A stretch of DNA of 64,000 nt from Pararcticibacter amylolyticus (GCF_003130405.1 NZ_QEAS01000008.1:45496-109495); one strand, 5' to 3'; shown: positions 53,814 to 63,866, counted from the stretch's first letter. Translations and numbers: made by a program. The notes: generated by a model not told the origin, from the sequence alone.

Positions 53814-54100
53814 AGTTGTTTGTCTTAAAGATATCTCGGGTAGTTCAAAAATAATCAGTAGGAACAGTAGACAATAGGGATTTAAAGTATATTTTTCTCA
53901 GCGCACTATGATCCTGATCCGGACGTTATAACTACAAAAGGTTTCAGCATAACAGTATGCGGTGCTACCCTCTGTCGGTGATGCTATTTAATTAATTATT
54001 AAAGATTAAAATATTCCTATATTTAACTTTCTTTACTAAATCGTTTTTATTAAAAGGATTATGCTTCAATAATGATACCGTTATAGAAGTTACAGGAATT
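53814..54100. other. 287-base divergent gap between arr and ECF sigma gene
   Basis: The gap holds the promoters of the two divergent genes. The sequence is AT-rich, and I see no clear inverted repeat, riboswitch or small ORF. A poor TAnnTTTG match cannot be assigned with confidence. Confidence 0.3.
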
Positions 54101-54679
54101 ATGAGCCGCATAAAAAAGCTTAGTGATGCAGAACTTACGGAACTTCTGAAAGCAGGGGAAGAAGCTGCCTTTACTGAGATATTCAACCGCTATTGGAAGA
54201 GATTAATTGCTGTTGCGTTCAATTATACCAGAGATCAGAACGATGCGAAAGAGATTGTTCAAAGCATTTTTATCAGTCTTTGGGATCGGAGAGAGGTGCT
54301 TATTATCCAAACTCTCGATAATTATTTAGCCAAGGCGGTGAAATTTGCTGTATTAAAAAGCCTCCAAAGAGAAAAAAGACGTACAGAGATCAAGTGCTCT
54401 ATTCAGGAACAGGAGACGATTCCTGTATCGGACGATGTAATTGAGGCTAAGTTTCTGCAGGAATATATCAACGGTATTGTCGATGAGCTTCCGGAGAAAT
54501 GCCGGCTTGTTTTCAAGTATAGCCGTAATTCCGGCTTAAGCATTCCTCAAATCTCGGAAGAGATGAATATAGCGGAAAAAACGGTAGAAGCGCATCTTAC
54601 CAAAGCCTTAAAAACCATTCGGCTTCGCCTCTTCAAGTATGGGTTATTTCTGTATATCATACTGAAGTTTTTGGCTTAA
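54101..54679 (+). CDS. ECF-type RNA polymerase sigma factor (sigma-70 family)
   Basis: The 192-residue protein has sigma region 2 (FTEIFNRYWKRLIAVAFNYTRDQNDAKEIVQSIFISLWDRRE) and region 4 with HTH LSIPQISEEMNIAEKTVEAHLTKALKTIRL. It differs clearly from the first ECF sigma here in the region 4 recognition helix (EKTVEAHL against EKTVDDHI), so the two loci probably have separate regulons. It is followed by FecR and an STN-type SusC. It should control the enzyme-free quartet downstream. Confidence 0.94.
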   Translation: MSRIKKLSDAELTELLKAGEEAAFTEIFNRYWKRLIAVAFNYTRDQNDAKEIVQSIFISLWDRREVLIIQTLDNYLAKAVKFAVLKSLQREKRRTEIKCSIQEQETIPVSDDVIEAKFLQEYINGIVDELPEKCRLVFKYSRNSGLSIPQISEEMNIAEKTVEAHLTKALKTIRLRLFKYGLFLYIILKFLA

Positions 54680-54808
54680 CGACTGTCTGTTGCCAGGTTT
54701 TCCTATCCTCCCCGGATGCAGCATTTTGACAGGCACTGCTTGTGTTTTTTTTTGGTGTGACTAAGGGTAAACTATCCGGTGACGGTACATACATAAACAA
54801 CGCCAAAT

Positions 54809-55960
54809 ATGCAGCCTCAGGAACTAACGTTATTAATCAGAAAATATTTAGCAGGTAAAGCTACTCCTGAGGAGCACAAGCTTTTAGAAGATTGGTATCA
54901 AACCCATGTCGCAGAAGAAGTAGAATGGGACGGGGAGGATGAAGAACTGCTCAGGTTAAATCTGTTGAGAAAAATTCAGGCAGAGACTCATCCGCACGCA
55001 GCCTCCTTCAACCCTACAAGGATCAGGCGATATCGGCTCGCAGCAGCTGCTTCTTTTTTTGTTGTGTTCTCTTTTGCATTATATTTTTTCATTAAAGATG
55101 CTCGTGACGCTGAAGGAAATATAAAGAAGACGGTAAATGTAAAGACGCGTAATGATATCTCACCGGGAGGAAATAAAGCTGTTTTAACGCTTTCGGACGG
55201 ATCGCGGATAATCCTCGAAGAATCAGAAGCAGGCGTCCTGGCAAACCAGGGAAACGCTGTAATCATGAAGAAAAAAGACGGTCAGCTAATTTATGATCAT
55301 CATAACCAGGCAAGTGGCGCCGGCCAAATGAATGAAATATCCACTCCCCGGGGCGGACAATACCAGGTCATTCTTTCTGATGGTACAAAAGTGTGGTTGA
55401 ATGCTTCCTCTTCCTTAAAATTTCCGGCCACATTTACCGGGAGTAAACGATCCATTGAACTTACTGGTGAAGCTTATTTTGAGGTGCAGAAGGACAAAAA
55501 AATGCCCTTTTATTTAAAGGCTGGCGATATGGAGGTGGAAGTCTTAGGTACCCACTTCAACATAATGGCTTATAAAGACGAGGACCAGTCAAATACAACT
55601 CTTGTTGAAGGGCTTGTTATGGTAAAGAAAGGCAATGGAAGCAGACTGATGAAGCCTGGTGAACAGGCTGTTGTTGTAAAAAATACGGATCGTATTAATC
55701 TTTATAAGGCCAATATAAAAAAGGAAATGGCCTGGCAAAGAGGGTATTATATTTTTGAAAGAGATGACGTAGAAAGCATTATGCGGAAAATATCGCGATG
55801 GTACGATGTCGAGATAGTATATGCACCTGGTTTTGAAAATACGACTTTTACGGGCACTGTTTCAAGGTTTAAGAATCTAAGTGACGTTCTGCGGGTACTT
55901 GAGTCAACAGAAGAAGTTCATTTTAAGCTTGAAGGAAGGAGGGTGACTGTTATGCCTTAA
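54809..55960 (+). CDS. FecR family anti-sigma factor
   Basis: The 383-residue anti-sigma factor has an N-terminal cytoplasmic domain (LLIRKYLAGKATPEEHKLLEDWYQ), one membrane helix (LAAAASFFVVFSFALYFFIK) and a FecR domain with LSDGTKVWLNASSSLKFPATF and LTGEAYFEVQKD. The C-terminal DUF4974 region ends FKLEGRRVTVMP. The ending is almost identical to that of the FecR at 12159, marking conservation of the SusC-contacting part. It sits between its sigma factor and SusC, 129 bases after the former; a hairpin precedes the latter. Confidence 0.94.
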   Translation: MQPQELTLLIRKYLAGKATPEEHKLLEDWYQTHVAEEVEWDGEDEELLRLNLLRKIQAETHPHAASFNPTRIRRYRLAAAASFFVVFSFALYFFIKDARDAEGNIKKTVNVKTRNDISPGGNKAVLTLSDGSRIILEESEAGVLANQGNAVIMKKKDGQLIYDHHNQASGAGQMNEISTPRGGQYQVILSDGTKVWLNASSSLKFPATFTGSKRSIELTGEAYFEVQKDKKMPFYLKAGDMEVEVLGTHFNIMAYKDEDQSNTTLVEGLVMVKKGNGSRLMKPGEQAVVVKNTDRINLYKANIKKEMAWQRGYYIFERDDVESIMRKISRWYDVEIVYAPGFENTTFTGTVSRFKNLSDVLRVLESTEEVHFKLEGRRVTVMP

Positions 55961-55998
55961 TTTATACACTCAGACTATTTACCCAATAAAGCATTAAT

Positions 55999-56027
55999 AA
56001 CCAGGGACGGTTGCGACGTCCCCGGTT
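55999..56027 (+). terminator. Hairpin between fecR and susC (candidate attenuator)
   Basis: Arms AACC-A-GGGACG and CGTCCC-C-GGTT pair over 11 bases with one mismatch. The stem starts 38 bases after the FecR stop, the same position relative to the genes as the hairpin at 13334-13361. No U-tract follows. Confidence 0.4.
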
Positions 56028-56097
56028 GATCTGTTGGGTTAATCTAACCAAAAATTGCGGTACAATTCTTTAATCTCTAACCCAAACAATCAAATAT

Positions 56098-59000
56098 ATG
56101 GAATATTATGCTCCATGGCGAAGCATTTATAAGATCTCTGTTCTAAAGATCCTGCTAATAATGAAACTTATTTTGTTTTTTCTTTTGATAGCTATTCTGC
56201 ATGTCAGTGCCAGCACATTTGGCCAGAAAATCAATCTCCAGGTAAAAAATGCCCCGATGCAGAAGGTATTGGACGAAATAAGTCTCCAGTCGGGCTACAA
56301 TTTCCTGTACAGTGACAAGCAGCTCAGTAAAGCTGAACCGGTGAGTGTCGACTTTAAAAATCTTCCTTTAAACGAAGCACTTGAACGGGTATTTTACGGG
56401 CAGCGTTTCGCATACACGATCACCCTCAATACAATAGTTGTAAAACCCTCGCACGCAATAAAAAAAGAGGCAGCAGACATCAGCCTTCAAAAGGTGGTTA
56501 CCGGAACCGTATTTGATGAGGCAGGAGTGACGCTGCCGGGGGTAACCATTAAAATCGAAGGCACTGAGCGGGGGGCTGTTTCTGATAAAGACGGAAAATA
56601 TACGATACAGGTAAACAGCGATGCAGATGTCCTTATATTCTCCTTCATTGGTTGCATAACGCAGAAGGTTGTTATCAAAGACAGGAAAGTGCTGGACATT
56701 AAGTTGCTGCCGAATGCCGATAATGCGCTTCAGGAAGTTTCTGTTGTTGCGTTTGGAGTTCAGAAGAAGGAGAGTGTAATCGGGTCGATAACGACGGTGA
56801 AGCCCGGGGAACTAAGAGTACCTTCAAGCAACCTTACAGGATCCCTTGCAGGCCGGGTTGCCGGAATTATATCCTATCAAAGGAGCGGGGAACCGGGAGC
56901 TGACAACGCTGATTTTTTCGTCAGGGGAATTACAACCTTCGGGAATAATACGAGACCTCTTATTTTAATTGACGGAATAGAGTTAACAGCTACTGATCTG
57001 GCAAGGATGCAGCCCGATGATATAGCTACTTTTTCCGTAATGAAAGACGCGACAGCGACCTCATTGTATGGTGCGCGGGGGGCTAATGGCGTTATATTGG
57101 TTACGACAAAGCAGGGTGCGGTAGGTAAGGCTAAAATTTCGTTGCGACTGGAGAACTCTATATCATCTCCTACAAGAAATGTTGAACTTGCTGACCCTGT
57201 CACCTACATGAAACTGGCTAATGAAGCAGTTGCCACCCGTAACCCCCTCAATGAATTGCCCTATTCGGAAGAAAAAATCGCTAATACAGGTGCGGGGATT
57301 AACCCTTTAGTGTATCCCGCAAATGACTGGAGGAAAATGCTGTTTAAAGATTATGCGTTGAACCAGCGCTTTAATTTGAATGTGAGCGGTGGCGGGAATA
57401 TCGCAAGATATTATGTGGCTGGTGCTTTTAATAATGACAACGGAGTACTGAAAGTAGATCAGCGGAATAACTTCAACAGTAATATTAATCTGAAGAGTTA
57501 TTCTATGAGGGCAAATGTCAATATTAATCTTACCAAATCAACCGAGTTGATTGTCCGGATGAACGGCAATTTTGACGACTACCGTGGCCCGCTTGACGGG
57601 GGGAAGGAAATGTATGGGAAGGTAATGCGTTCTAACCCTGTGCGTTTTCCCGCTTATTATCCCATAGACGATCAGCACAGCTATGTCAAACACATCATGT
57701 TTGGGAATTCCGGAGAAGGGGCGCCCTATCTTAACCCTTATGCCGACATGGTGAAAGGTTATAAAGATAATTCCAGGTCGCAAATGCTGGCACAGTTTGA
57801 ATTGAAACAAGGTTTAAATGGTTTGACAAAAGGCTTGTCTTTCAGAACAATGCTAAACCTTACAAGGCTTAATACATTTGGTTACCTGCGTCAATATGCG
57901 CCGTTCTACTATCAGCTTGCCGGATACGATATCTTAACAAATCAATATAATATTTCGCAGATTAACACGAATGGGCGGGAGTACCTTGACTTTCATGAGG
58001 ACTATAAGACTGTTACCTCGACCTTCTACTCGGAATCAGCCTTAAATTACAACCGGACTTTCGCTAAGAACCATGATGTTGGGGGATTATTGGTTTTTAT
58101 AACAAGAGAAAGTCTGAACGCCAATGCAGGGAGCCTGATACAATCGCTTCCTTCACGGAACCTCGGGCTCTCAGGAAGAGCTACTTATTCTTTTAAGAGG
58201 AAGTATTTTGCAGAATTTAATTTTGGTTATAACGGGTCGGAACGCTTCTCAGAATCCAACAGATTCGGGTTTTTCCCATCGGCAGGTTTAGCCTGGAGCG
58301 TATCAAATGAAAAGTTCTTTGAGCCGCTTGTTCCGGTGGTCTCAAATCTCCGGTTAAGATATACTTACGGACTTGTGGGTAACGACCAGATTGGTGACAT
58401 CAACGACCGGTTCTTTTATATGTCTAATGTCAATATGGATGCATCAGGACGGAGCGCCCGCTTCGGCCGTGATTTCGGGGAGGTTCGGAATGGGGTATTT
58501 ATAGACCGGTATGCAAATCCCAATATAAGCTGGGAGAAATCGACTAAGCAAAATATAGCCATGGAGCTCGGTCTGTTCGGGAAGTCGAATATTATTGCCG
58601 AGTACTTTACTGAAGACCGGGATAATATATTAATGTCGCGGGCATCAATTCCCAGTGTTGTTGGCTTAAGTAATACTCCACGGGCAAATGTTGGAAAAGC
58701 TAGTGGTAAGGGACTTGATATTTCCATGGATTATAGCCAGTCCTGGAGTAAAAACCTTTGGCTTTCGGTGAGGGGTAACTTAACGTACGCAAAGAGCAGA
58801 TATCAGTTTTATGAAGAACCTGAATATAAAGAATACTGGCGTTCGAGGGTAGGGTATTCTCTTTCCCAGCAGTTCGGTTTCATTGCAGAGAGACTATTTG
58901 TTGATGATCAGGAGGCTGCAAATTCTCCCAGACAATTCGGTGATTATGGAGGTGGCGACATTAAATACCTGGATGTAAACAACGACGGAAAGATTGATGA

Positions 59001-59514
59001 TGCAGACCGGGTGCCGATAGGAAATCCAACAACTCCTGAAGTGGTGTACGGCTTTGGATTTTCCCTTAAATATAAAGACTTTGACTTTTCAGCCTTTGCT
59101 CAAGGGGCTGCCAACCAGTCCTTTTGGATTGATCAGGGAGCTACCTCGCCATTTAATAACCAAACACAATTGCTCAAAGCTTACGCAGACAGCCATTGGT
59201 CAGAAGAAAACCGTAATCTCTATGCTGTCTGGCCGAGGCTTAGCCCTACCTTAAATGCTAATAATAATAATTTCAGTACATGGTGGATGCGCAATGCATC
59301 ATTTCTGAGGCTTAAGCAGGTGGAAGTTGGCTATACTTTGCCCAGGAAATTGCTTGAGCGGATAGAGGTTTCCAATCTGAGGATCTATTTGAGCGGGAGC
59401 AATCTTCTAATGCTTAGCAAGTTTAAAATGTGGGACTCTGAAATGGCCGGGGATGGGCTCGGATATCCTCTTCAAAAAGTTTTTAATGCGGGAATAAATC
59501 TAACCTTCAATTAA
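56098..59514 (+). CDS. SusC/RagA TonB-linked outer-membrane protein with STN domain
   Basis: This 1138-residue protein has a signal peptide (MKLILFFLLIAILHVSASTFG, core Met from 56161) and an STN domain (about 40-100; VLDEISLQSGYNFLYS). A carboxypeptidase-regulatory-like domain follows (about 135-205; VVTGTVFDEAGVTLPGVTIKIEG). The plug has LRVPSSNLTGSLAGRVAGIISYQRSG and VMKDATATSLYGARGANGVILVTTKQG. The barrel ends GINLTFN. It shares many segments with the STN-less SusC at 36390 (for example EFNFGYNGSERFSE and FGFFP), so the two are duplicated relatives, probably for related glycans. The STN fits the upstream ECF/FecR pair. Confidence 0.95.
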   Translation: MEYYAPWRSIYKISVLKILLIMKLILFFLLIAILHVSASTFGQKINLQVKNAPMQKVLDEISLQSGYNFLYSDKQLSKAEPVSVDFKNLPLNEALERVFYGQRFAYTITLNTIVVKPSHAIKKEAADISLQKVVTGTVFDEAGVTLPGVTIKIEGTERGAVSDKDGKYTIQVNSDADVLIFSFIGCITQKVVIKDRKVLDIKLLPNADNALQEVSVVAFGVQKKESVIGSITTVKPGELRVPSSNLTGSLAGRVAGIISYQRSGEPGADNADFFVRGITTFGNNTRPLILIDGIELTATDLARMQPDDIATFSVMKDATATSLYGARGANGVILVTTKQGAVGKAKISLRLENSISSPTRNVELADPVTYMKLANEAVATRNPLNELPYSEEKIANTGAGINPLVYPANDWRKMLFKDYALNQRFNLNVSGGGNIARYYVAGAFNNDNGVLKVDQRNNFNSNINLKSYSMRANVNINLTKSTELIVRMNGNFDDYRGPLDGGKEMYGKVMRSNPVRFPAYYPIDDQHSYVKHIMFGNSGEGAPYLNPYADMVKGYKDNSRSQMLAQFELKQGLNGLTKGLSFRTMLNLTRLNTFGYLRQYAPFYYQLAGYDILTNQYNISQINTNGREYLDFHEDYKTVTSTFYSESALNYNRTFAKNHDVGGLLVFITRESLNANAGSLIQSLPSRNLGLSGRATYSFKRKYFAEFNFGYNGSERFSESNRFGFFPSAGLAWSVSNEKFFEPLVPVVSNLRLRYTYGLVGNDQIGDINDRFFYMSNVNMDASGRSARFGRDFGEVRNGVFIDRYANPNISWEKSTKQNIAMELGLFGKSNIIAEYFTEDRDNILMSRASIPSVVGLSNTPRANVGKASGKGLDISMDYSQSWSKNLWLSVRGNLTYAKSRYQFYEEPEYKEYWRSRVGYSLSQQFGFIAERLFVDDQEAANSPRQFGDYGGGDIKYLDVNNDGKIDDADRVPIGNPTTPEVVYGFGFSLKYKDFDFSAFAQGAANQSFWIDQGATSPFNNQTQLLKAYADSHWSEENRNLYAVWPRLSPTLNANNNNFSTWWMRNASFLRLKQVEVGYTLPRKLLERIEVSNLRIYLSGSNLLMLSKFKMWDSEMAGDGLGYPLQKVFNAGINLTFN

Positions 59515-59516
59515 TT

Positions 59517-61457
59517 ATGATGAATTTTCTAAAAAATATAAGAAAAGGAAGATGTACCGCTGCCGGAGTAGCAACGGTTTTAATTCTGTCGTTTTTCGCC
59601 TCCTGCAAGAATTATCTTGATGTTATTCCTGATAATGTGGCTACCATTGACAATGCCTTTGCTATGCGGTCTGAGGCCATTAAATATTTATATGCCTGTT
59701 ACTCCTATATGCCCAAAGACGGTGATCTCACACTGGATCCGGCAATTTTAGGGGGAGATGAGATCTGGGCTCTGTATAATACCGGAAGACCAGAATTTGA
59801 TCACCGGCTTTTCAATCTTGCCAGGGGATTGCAGAATAGTATTAATCCTATAGGTCAGTTTCACTGGGATGAACTTTACAAGGGAATAAGGGACTGCAAT
59901 ATCTTCCTTGAGAATATAAACCGTGTACCCGACCTGACGGCCGAGGAGAGGTCAGCATGGATTGCAGAGGTTAAATTTCTTAAGGCGTATTATCATTTTT
60001 ACCTGCTTCGGATGTACGGCGCGGTGCCGCTTATGAAGGAAAGTATCCCCGTAGATGCTGATATCAGCCAGTTTAAGGTAGCGAGGTCTCCTGCAGACTC
60101 CTGCTTCAGCTATATTAACACTTTATTGAATGAAGCAAAGGATAAACTGCCAATGCAGGTTTCGGATCCTATGAGTATGCTCGGCCGTATTACCAGGCCT
60201 ATAGCCTATTCGCTCAAAGCTAAAGTTTTGGTAACAGCCGCCAGTCCCTTGTTCAATGGCAATACTGATCAGACATCTTTAAAAAATACAGATGGAACGC
60301 CATTGTTTAATACGACCTATTCCCCTGCTAAATGGGATTCTGCAGCGGCAGCCTGTAAAGCGGCAATAGATATCTGTCATCAGGCAGGAAACAGTCTTTT
60401 TAAGTTTACTCCTACAGATAAACAGACGACGCAGCAGATAAGAACGCAGATGAGTCTGCGAAATGCCTTCAATGAGAGGTGGAACAGCGAGATTATCTGG
60501 GGTAATACGCAGAGTATTGCGAATCTGATACAGAAGGTGGCTGCTGTAAAAATAGATCACAGCCGCCTTGAAAATGCACGGATCATGTCGGAACTCGCTC
60601 CGCCGCTTAAGATTGCCGACATGTTCTATACAGACAAAGGCATTCCCATAAATGAGGATAATAGCTGGAATCAGAGCAACCTGCAGACGAAAACAGGTAC
60701 TTCCGGCGATGAACTCTATATCAGAAGGGATTATGTCACATCGGCGAATAATTTTAACAGGGAACCAAGATTTTATGCCTGGCTGGGATTTGACGGAGGT
60801 GTTTGGTACGCAGAAGGTGATAATGGCAGGGCTTATGATAACAACCCCGGAAACTTCTTCTATGTTTCAAACAGAAAAGGGCAGCCCAACGGAAAAGTTG
60901 AAGAGGATTATGGCCCGGTGACCGGGTACTATGTTAAGAAATATGTGCATTATGAGAATGTTCAGGGCAGCGGGTCATCCGATTACAGTGTGAGAGAGTA
61001 TCCGTGGCCTGTTATGCGTCTGGCGCAGCTCTATTTGCTTTACGCAGAGGCATTAAACGAATCGCAAGGCCCGGTTGAGGAAGTTCATCAGTATATTGAT
61101 CTTGTCAGGGCACGGGCCGGCCTTCAACCGGTAAGGACCTCCTGGACCAATTATTCTAATAACCCGGGTAAGTACACCACGAAAGAGGGTATGAGGGATA
61201 TCATTCAAACAGAGGAGCTGATCGAGCTAGCTTTTGAAGGTCACCGCTTCTGGGACCTGAGGAGATGGAAACGCGCTTTGGAAGAGTTTAACCGTCGCCC
61301 CGTACAGGGATGGGACATAGATCAGTCGAGTCCTCAATTCTACTACAGGCCTAAAATGATCTTCCAGCAACGATTTATGCTAAGAGATTATTTCTGGCCT
61401 ATATCTGATTATAACCTGGTAGTCAACCCAAAATTAGTTCAAAACATCGGTTGGTAA
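59517..61457 (+). CDS. SusD/RagB surface glycan-binding lipoprotein
   Basis: This 646-residue SusD starts two bases after the SusC stop. The lipobox is FFASC with KNYLDVIPDNVATIDNAF next. RagB features include FLKAYYHFYLLRMYGAVPL and MRLAQLYLLYAEALNESQGPVEEVHQYIDLVRARAGLQPV, with LIELAFEGHRFWDLRRWKRALEE near the end. It is a clear paralogue of the SusD at 39607. It pairs with SusC in the outer membrane and binds glycan. Confidence 0.95.
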   Translation: MMNFLKNIRKGRCTAAGVATVLILSFFASCKNYLDVIPDNVATIDNAFAMRSEAIKYLYACYSYMPKDGDLTLDPAILGGDEIWALYNTGRPEFDHRLFNLARGLQNSINPIGQFHWDELYKGIRDCNIFLENINRVPDLTAEERSAWIAEVKFLKAYYHFYLLRMYGAVPLMKESIPVDADISQFKVARSPADSCFSYINTLLNEAKDKLPMQVSDPMSMLGRITRPIAYSLKAKVLVTAASPLFNGNTDQTSLKNTDGTPLFNTTYSPAKWDSAAAACKAAIDICHQAGNSLFKFTPTDKQTTQQIRTQMSLRNAFNERWNSEIIWGNTQSIANLIQKVAAVKIDHSRLENARIMSELAPPLKIADMFYTDKGIPINEDNSWNQSNLQTKTGTSGDELYIRRDYVTSANNFNREPRFYAWLGFDGGVWYAEGDNGRAYDNNPGNFFYVSNRKGQPNGKVEEDYGPVTGYYVKKYVHYENVQGSGSSDYSVREYPWPVMRLAQLYLLYAEALNESQGPVEEVHQYIDLVRARAGLQPVRTSWTNYSNNPGKYTTKEGMRDIIQTEELIELAFEGHRFWDLRRWKRALEEFNRRPVQGWDIDQSSPQFYYRPKMIFQQRFMLRDYFWPISDYNLVVNPKLVQNIGW

Positions 61458-61458
61458 A

Positions 61459-62640
61459 ATGAAACAAGTAAGTAAATTCACGACGATTATATGCTTTCTT
61501 TTGGCGATTCTTTATGGTTGTAAAAAGGAAGAGAGGCTGGATCATTTCGACGCTGATGCTCCTGCACCACGAAATGTTGACAATATTAAGGTAACCAGCA
61601 CGCCCGGCGGAGCTATTCTTACCTACGATATACCTGCAGACCCCAATCTTTCTTATGTCCGTGCTGTATATGAGATACAACCCGGAGTTTTTAAAGAAGC
61701 GAAATCATCCGTCTACACAGATACCTTAAGATTGGAAGGATTTGGAGATACAAAGCAATATGAGGTAAAAGTATATGGGGTAGGAAGAAATGAGAAAGGA
61801 TCGGAGCCGGCTACAGTTATGGTACAGCCTCTTACGCCTCCTGTATATTCTGCATTTAATGATCTAACCATTGAACCCGGATTCGGGGGGATAAAAGTGA
61901 AGTTAAAAAATGCTTATAAAGCAAACCTGGCAATAGTAATAGAGGCAGACACGCTTGGAAATGGTATTAAGTTCCCGCTACGGACTTTTTACACGAATTC
62001 GCCTGAAGCGTCTTATGCTGTGCGGGGCCTTTCGGCAACTGAAAAGAAGTTTTACGTCTATTTAAGGGACCGGTGGAATAACAAGTCCGATACTCTTGAA
62101 AAGACCTTAACTCCTTATTTTGAGCAACCTGTTGCCAAGCCATATGACATGGTAAAATTACCTACAGATAGCTGGGAACCGACTGCGGACTCTTATCCTA
62201 TGAGCCGGATGTGGGATGGTCTTGTAGATATATGGATTTTTGCGTCGAAACGGACCAAACCGCTGCCTGTGTGGTTTACTATTGATTTAAAATCGACCTA
62301 TACCCTTAGCCGAATGAAGATGCATCAGCGGGGTTCGCCCTATACGTACACAGGCGGAAATGTAAAAAGATTCGAATTGTATGGATCGAATAGTCCTGAC
62401 ATTGACGGCGGTTGGTCTAACTGGCAGTTATTAGGAACATTTGACTCTACCAAGCCTTCCAGGAAACCTTCTGGTGCAACAACGGAAGATGTTGATTATG
62501 CCTTCACCCAGGGCGAAGATTTTGAATTAACCGAGACGCCGCCACCGTACAGATATGTCAGGATAAAAGTCATGGATACATGGGGAGGAGATATACAGGT
62601 ATGGATTACAGAGTTAAGTTTCTTTGGCGAAAAAAAGTAA
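61459..62640 (+). CDS. Surface lipoprotein, DUF4959-DUF5126-DUF5000 with discoidin-like end
   Basis: The 393-residue lipoprotein has lipobox LYGC and begins one base past the SusD stop. Ig-like modules (NIKVTSTPGGAILTYDIPADPNLSYVRAVYE; second module at about 125-215) precede a discoidin-like C-terminus: MWDGLVDIWIFASKRTKPLPVWFTIDLKSTYTLSRMKMHQR and YRYVRIKVMDTWGGDIQVWITELSFFGEKK. It parallels the protein at 41560. By position it is a SusE/F-type glycan-binding protein. Confidence 0.88.
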   Translation: MKQVSKFTTIICFLLAILYGCKKEERLDHFDADAPAPRNVDNIKVTSTPGGAILTYDIPADPNLSYVRAVYEIQPGVFKEAKSSVYTDTLRLEGFGDTKQYEVKVYGVGRNEKGSEPATVMVQPLTPPVYSAFNDLTIEPGFGGIKVKLKNAYKANLAIVIEADTLGNGIKFPLRTFYTNSPEASYAVRGLSATEKKFYVYLRDRWNNKSDTLEKTLTPYFEQPVAKPYDMVKLPTDSWEPTADSYPMSRMWDGLVDIWIFASKRTKPLPVWFTIDLKSTYTLSRMKMHQRGSPYTYTGGNVKRFELYGSNSPDIDGGWSNWQLLGTFDSTKPSRKPSGATTEDVDYAFTQGEDFELTETPPPYRYVRIKVMDTWGGDIQVWITELSFFGEKK

Positions 62641-62647
62641 TTTTTAA

Positions 62648-63754
62648 ATGAATAGTATGAAATTAAGATTTTATAGTATCGTGTTAATTACCGTAGTTGT
62701 TTGCATGAGTGTATCCTGCAAAAAAATGGATAGCACATATGAGAATTTCGTTGTAAAAGGAGGGCGGCAATATCCGGGAGCTCCCGTTTCTTTGAAGTTT
62801 CACGGGGGACTGAACAGGGCTAAGATTTCCTTCTTACGGGGCAGTGATGCTAATGCGGTAAAGGCAAGAATTTTCTGGAATAATTTTTCGGATTCAGTAG
62901 AGGTAGATATGAAGGGTAAGAATACAGTTGAATACACCTTTGTTGATCTTCCCGAAGCGTTCTATTCATATTCAGTGCGTACATACGACGCGATGGGAAA
63001 CAGCTCTATTATTCTTGAAGTTTCAGGAAATGTATATGGAGATAAATACAAGAGCACTATGCTGGCCCGACCATTGAACTCAGTTTTGCTGAATAAGGAT
63101 AATGAGCTTAATCTCAGCTGGGCTTCAGCGGATACGACGGGCGGTGCTTATGCTACCGAAGTTGAATACGTAAACGTCCAGGGAAGTTTGGTTACCAGGC
63201 GTTTCCCTACAAAGGAGCAAGTGTCGAAGATATATGATTTTGGGCGTACAAGTTCAACGATTAAATACAGGACCGTTTATTTGCCGGATTCTCTCTCTAT
63301 TGATACTTTTTATACAGCTGCTCAAACCGCCCCGTATTTTATAGATAAGAGAGATTGGTCGGTAGTAGCTTTTGACAGTGAACATCCGGGTGATGAGAAC
63401 AGGGTAGTAAATATCATTGATGGAGATCCGGGTACCAGATGGCATGGGCAGGTAGGAGCTGGAAATTATCCCCATTTCTTCACGGTTGACATGGGAACAA
63501 ACCGGACAATTAAGAGACTGAGCCTTTGGAGAATGAAAGGAGATGACAGAGCTCCGGACAAAATTCAGATTTCGACGAGTGAGGATAAATTAACCTGGGT
63601 GGACCAGGGCACCTTCAGCTTTGACAGGTTTAATGATGCCGAACAAATATTTGACATGAGGCTACTTTCTCCGTCCCGTTATTTCAGGGTGACAGGTTTG
63701 CAGGGACCACAACAATATATCGTTTTGGGAGAGGTAAGTGTATCAGAATACTAA
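62648..63754 (+). CDS. Surface lipoprotein, DUF4998 with discoidin-like domain
   Basis: The 368-residue lipoprotein has lipobox CMSVSC, a DUF4998-type front part (APVSLKFHGGLNRAKISFLRGSDANAVKARIFWNN; VDLPEAFYSYSVRTYDAMGNSS) and an F5/8-type C-like end: IDGDPGTRWHGQVGAGNYPHFFTVDMGTNRTIKRLSLWRMKG to YFRVTGLQGPQQYIVLGEVSVSEY. It is the counterpart of the protein at 42806. An alternative start is Met4 (62657). It is the last gene of the second quartet; a 12-bp hairpin follows and no glycoside hydrolase comes after. Confidence 0.87.
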   Translation: MNSMKLRFYSIVLITVVVCMSVSCKKMDSTYENFVVKGGRQYPGAPVSLKFHGGLNRAKISFLRGSDANAVKARIFWNNFSDSVEVDMKGKNTVEYTFVDLPEAFYSYSVRTYDAMGNSSIILEVSGNVYGDKYKSTMLARPLNSVLLNKDNELNLSWASADTTGGAYATEVEYVNVQGSLVTRRFPTKEQVSKIYDFGRTSSTIKYRTVYLPDSLSIDTFYTAAQTAPYFIDKRDWSVVAFDSEHPGDENRVVNIIDGDPGTRWHGQVGAGNYPHFFTVDMGTNRTIKRLSLWRMKGDDRAPDKIQISTSEDKLTWVDQGTFSFDRFNDAEQIFDMRLLSPSRYFRVTGLQGPQQYIVLGEVSVSEY

Positions 63755-63766
63755 AAACCTGTTATA

Positions 63767-63804
63767 ATATAACCGGGTGTCATAATACCGATACCCGGTT
63801 ATAT
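63767..63804. terminator. Hairpin after the second SusCD quartet
   Basis: Arms ATATAACCGGGT and ACCCGGTTATAT pair perfectly over 12 bases around a 14-base loop, 12 bases after the lipoprotein stop. It lies between convergent genes, so it could serve both. No strong U-tract follows. Confidence 0.6.
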
Positions 63805-63866
63805 GTATAAGCTGGCTATCATTTCCTTTCGGCACAATCTGCGTTGGCGGGTAAATTGATCTTCTT

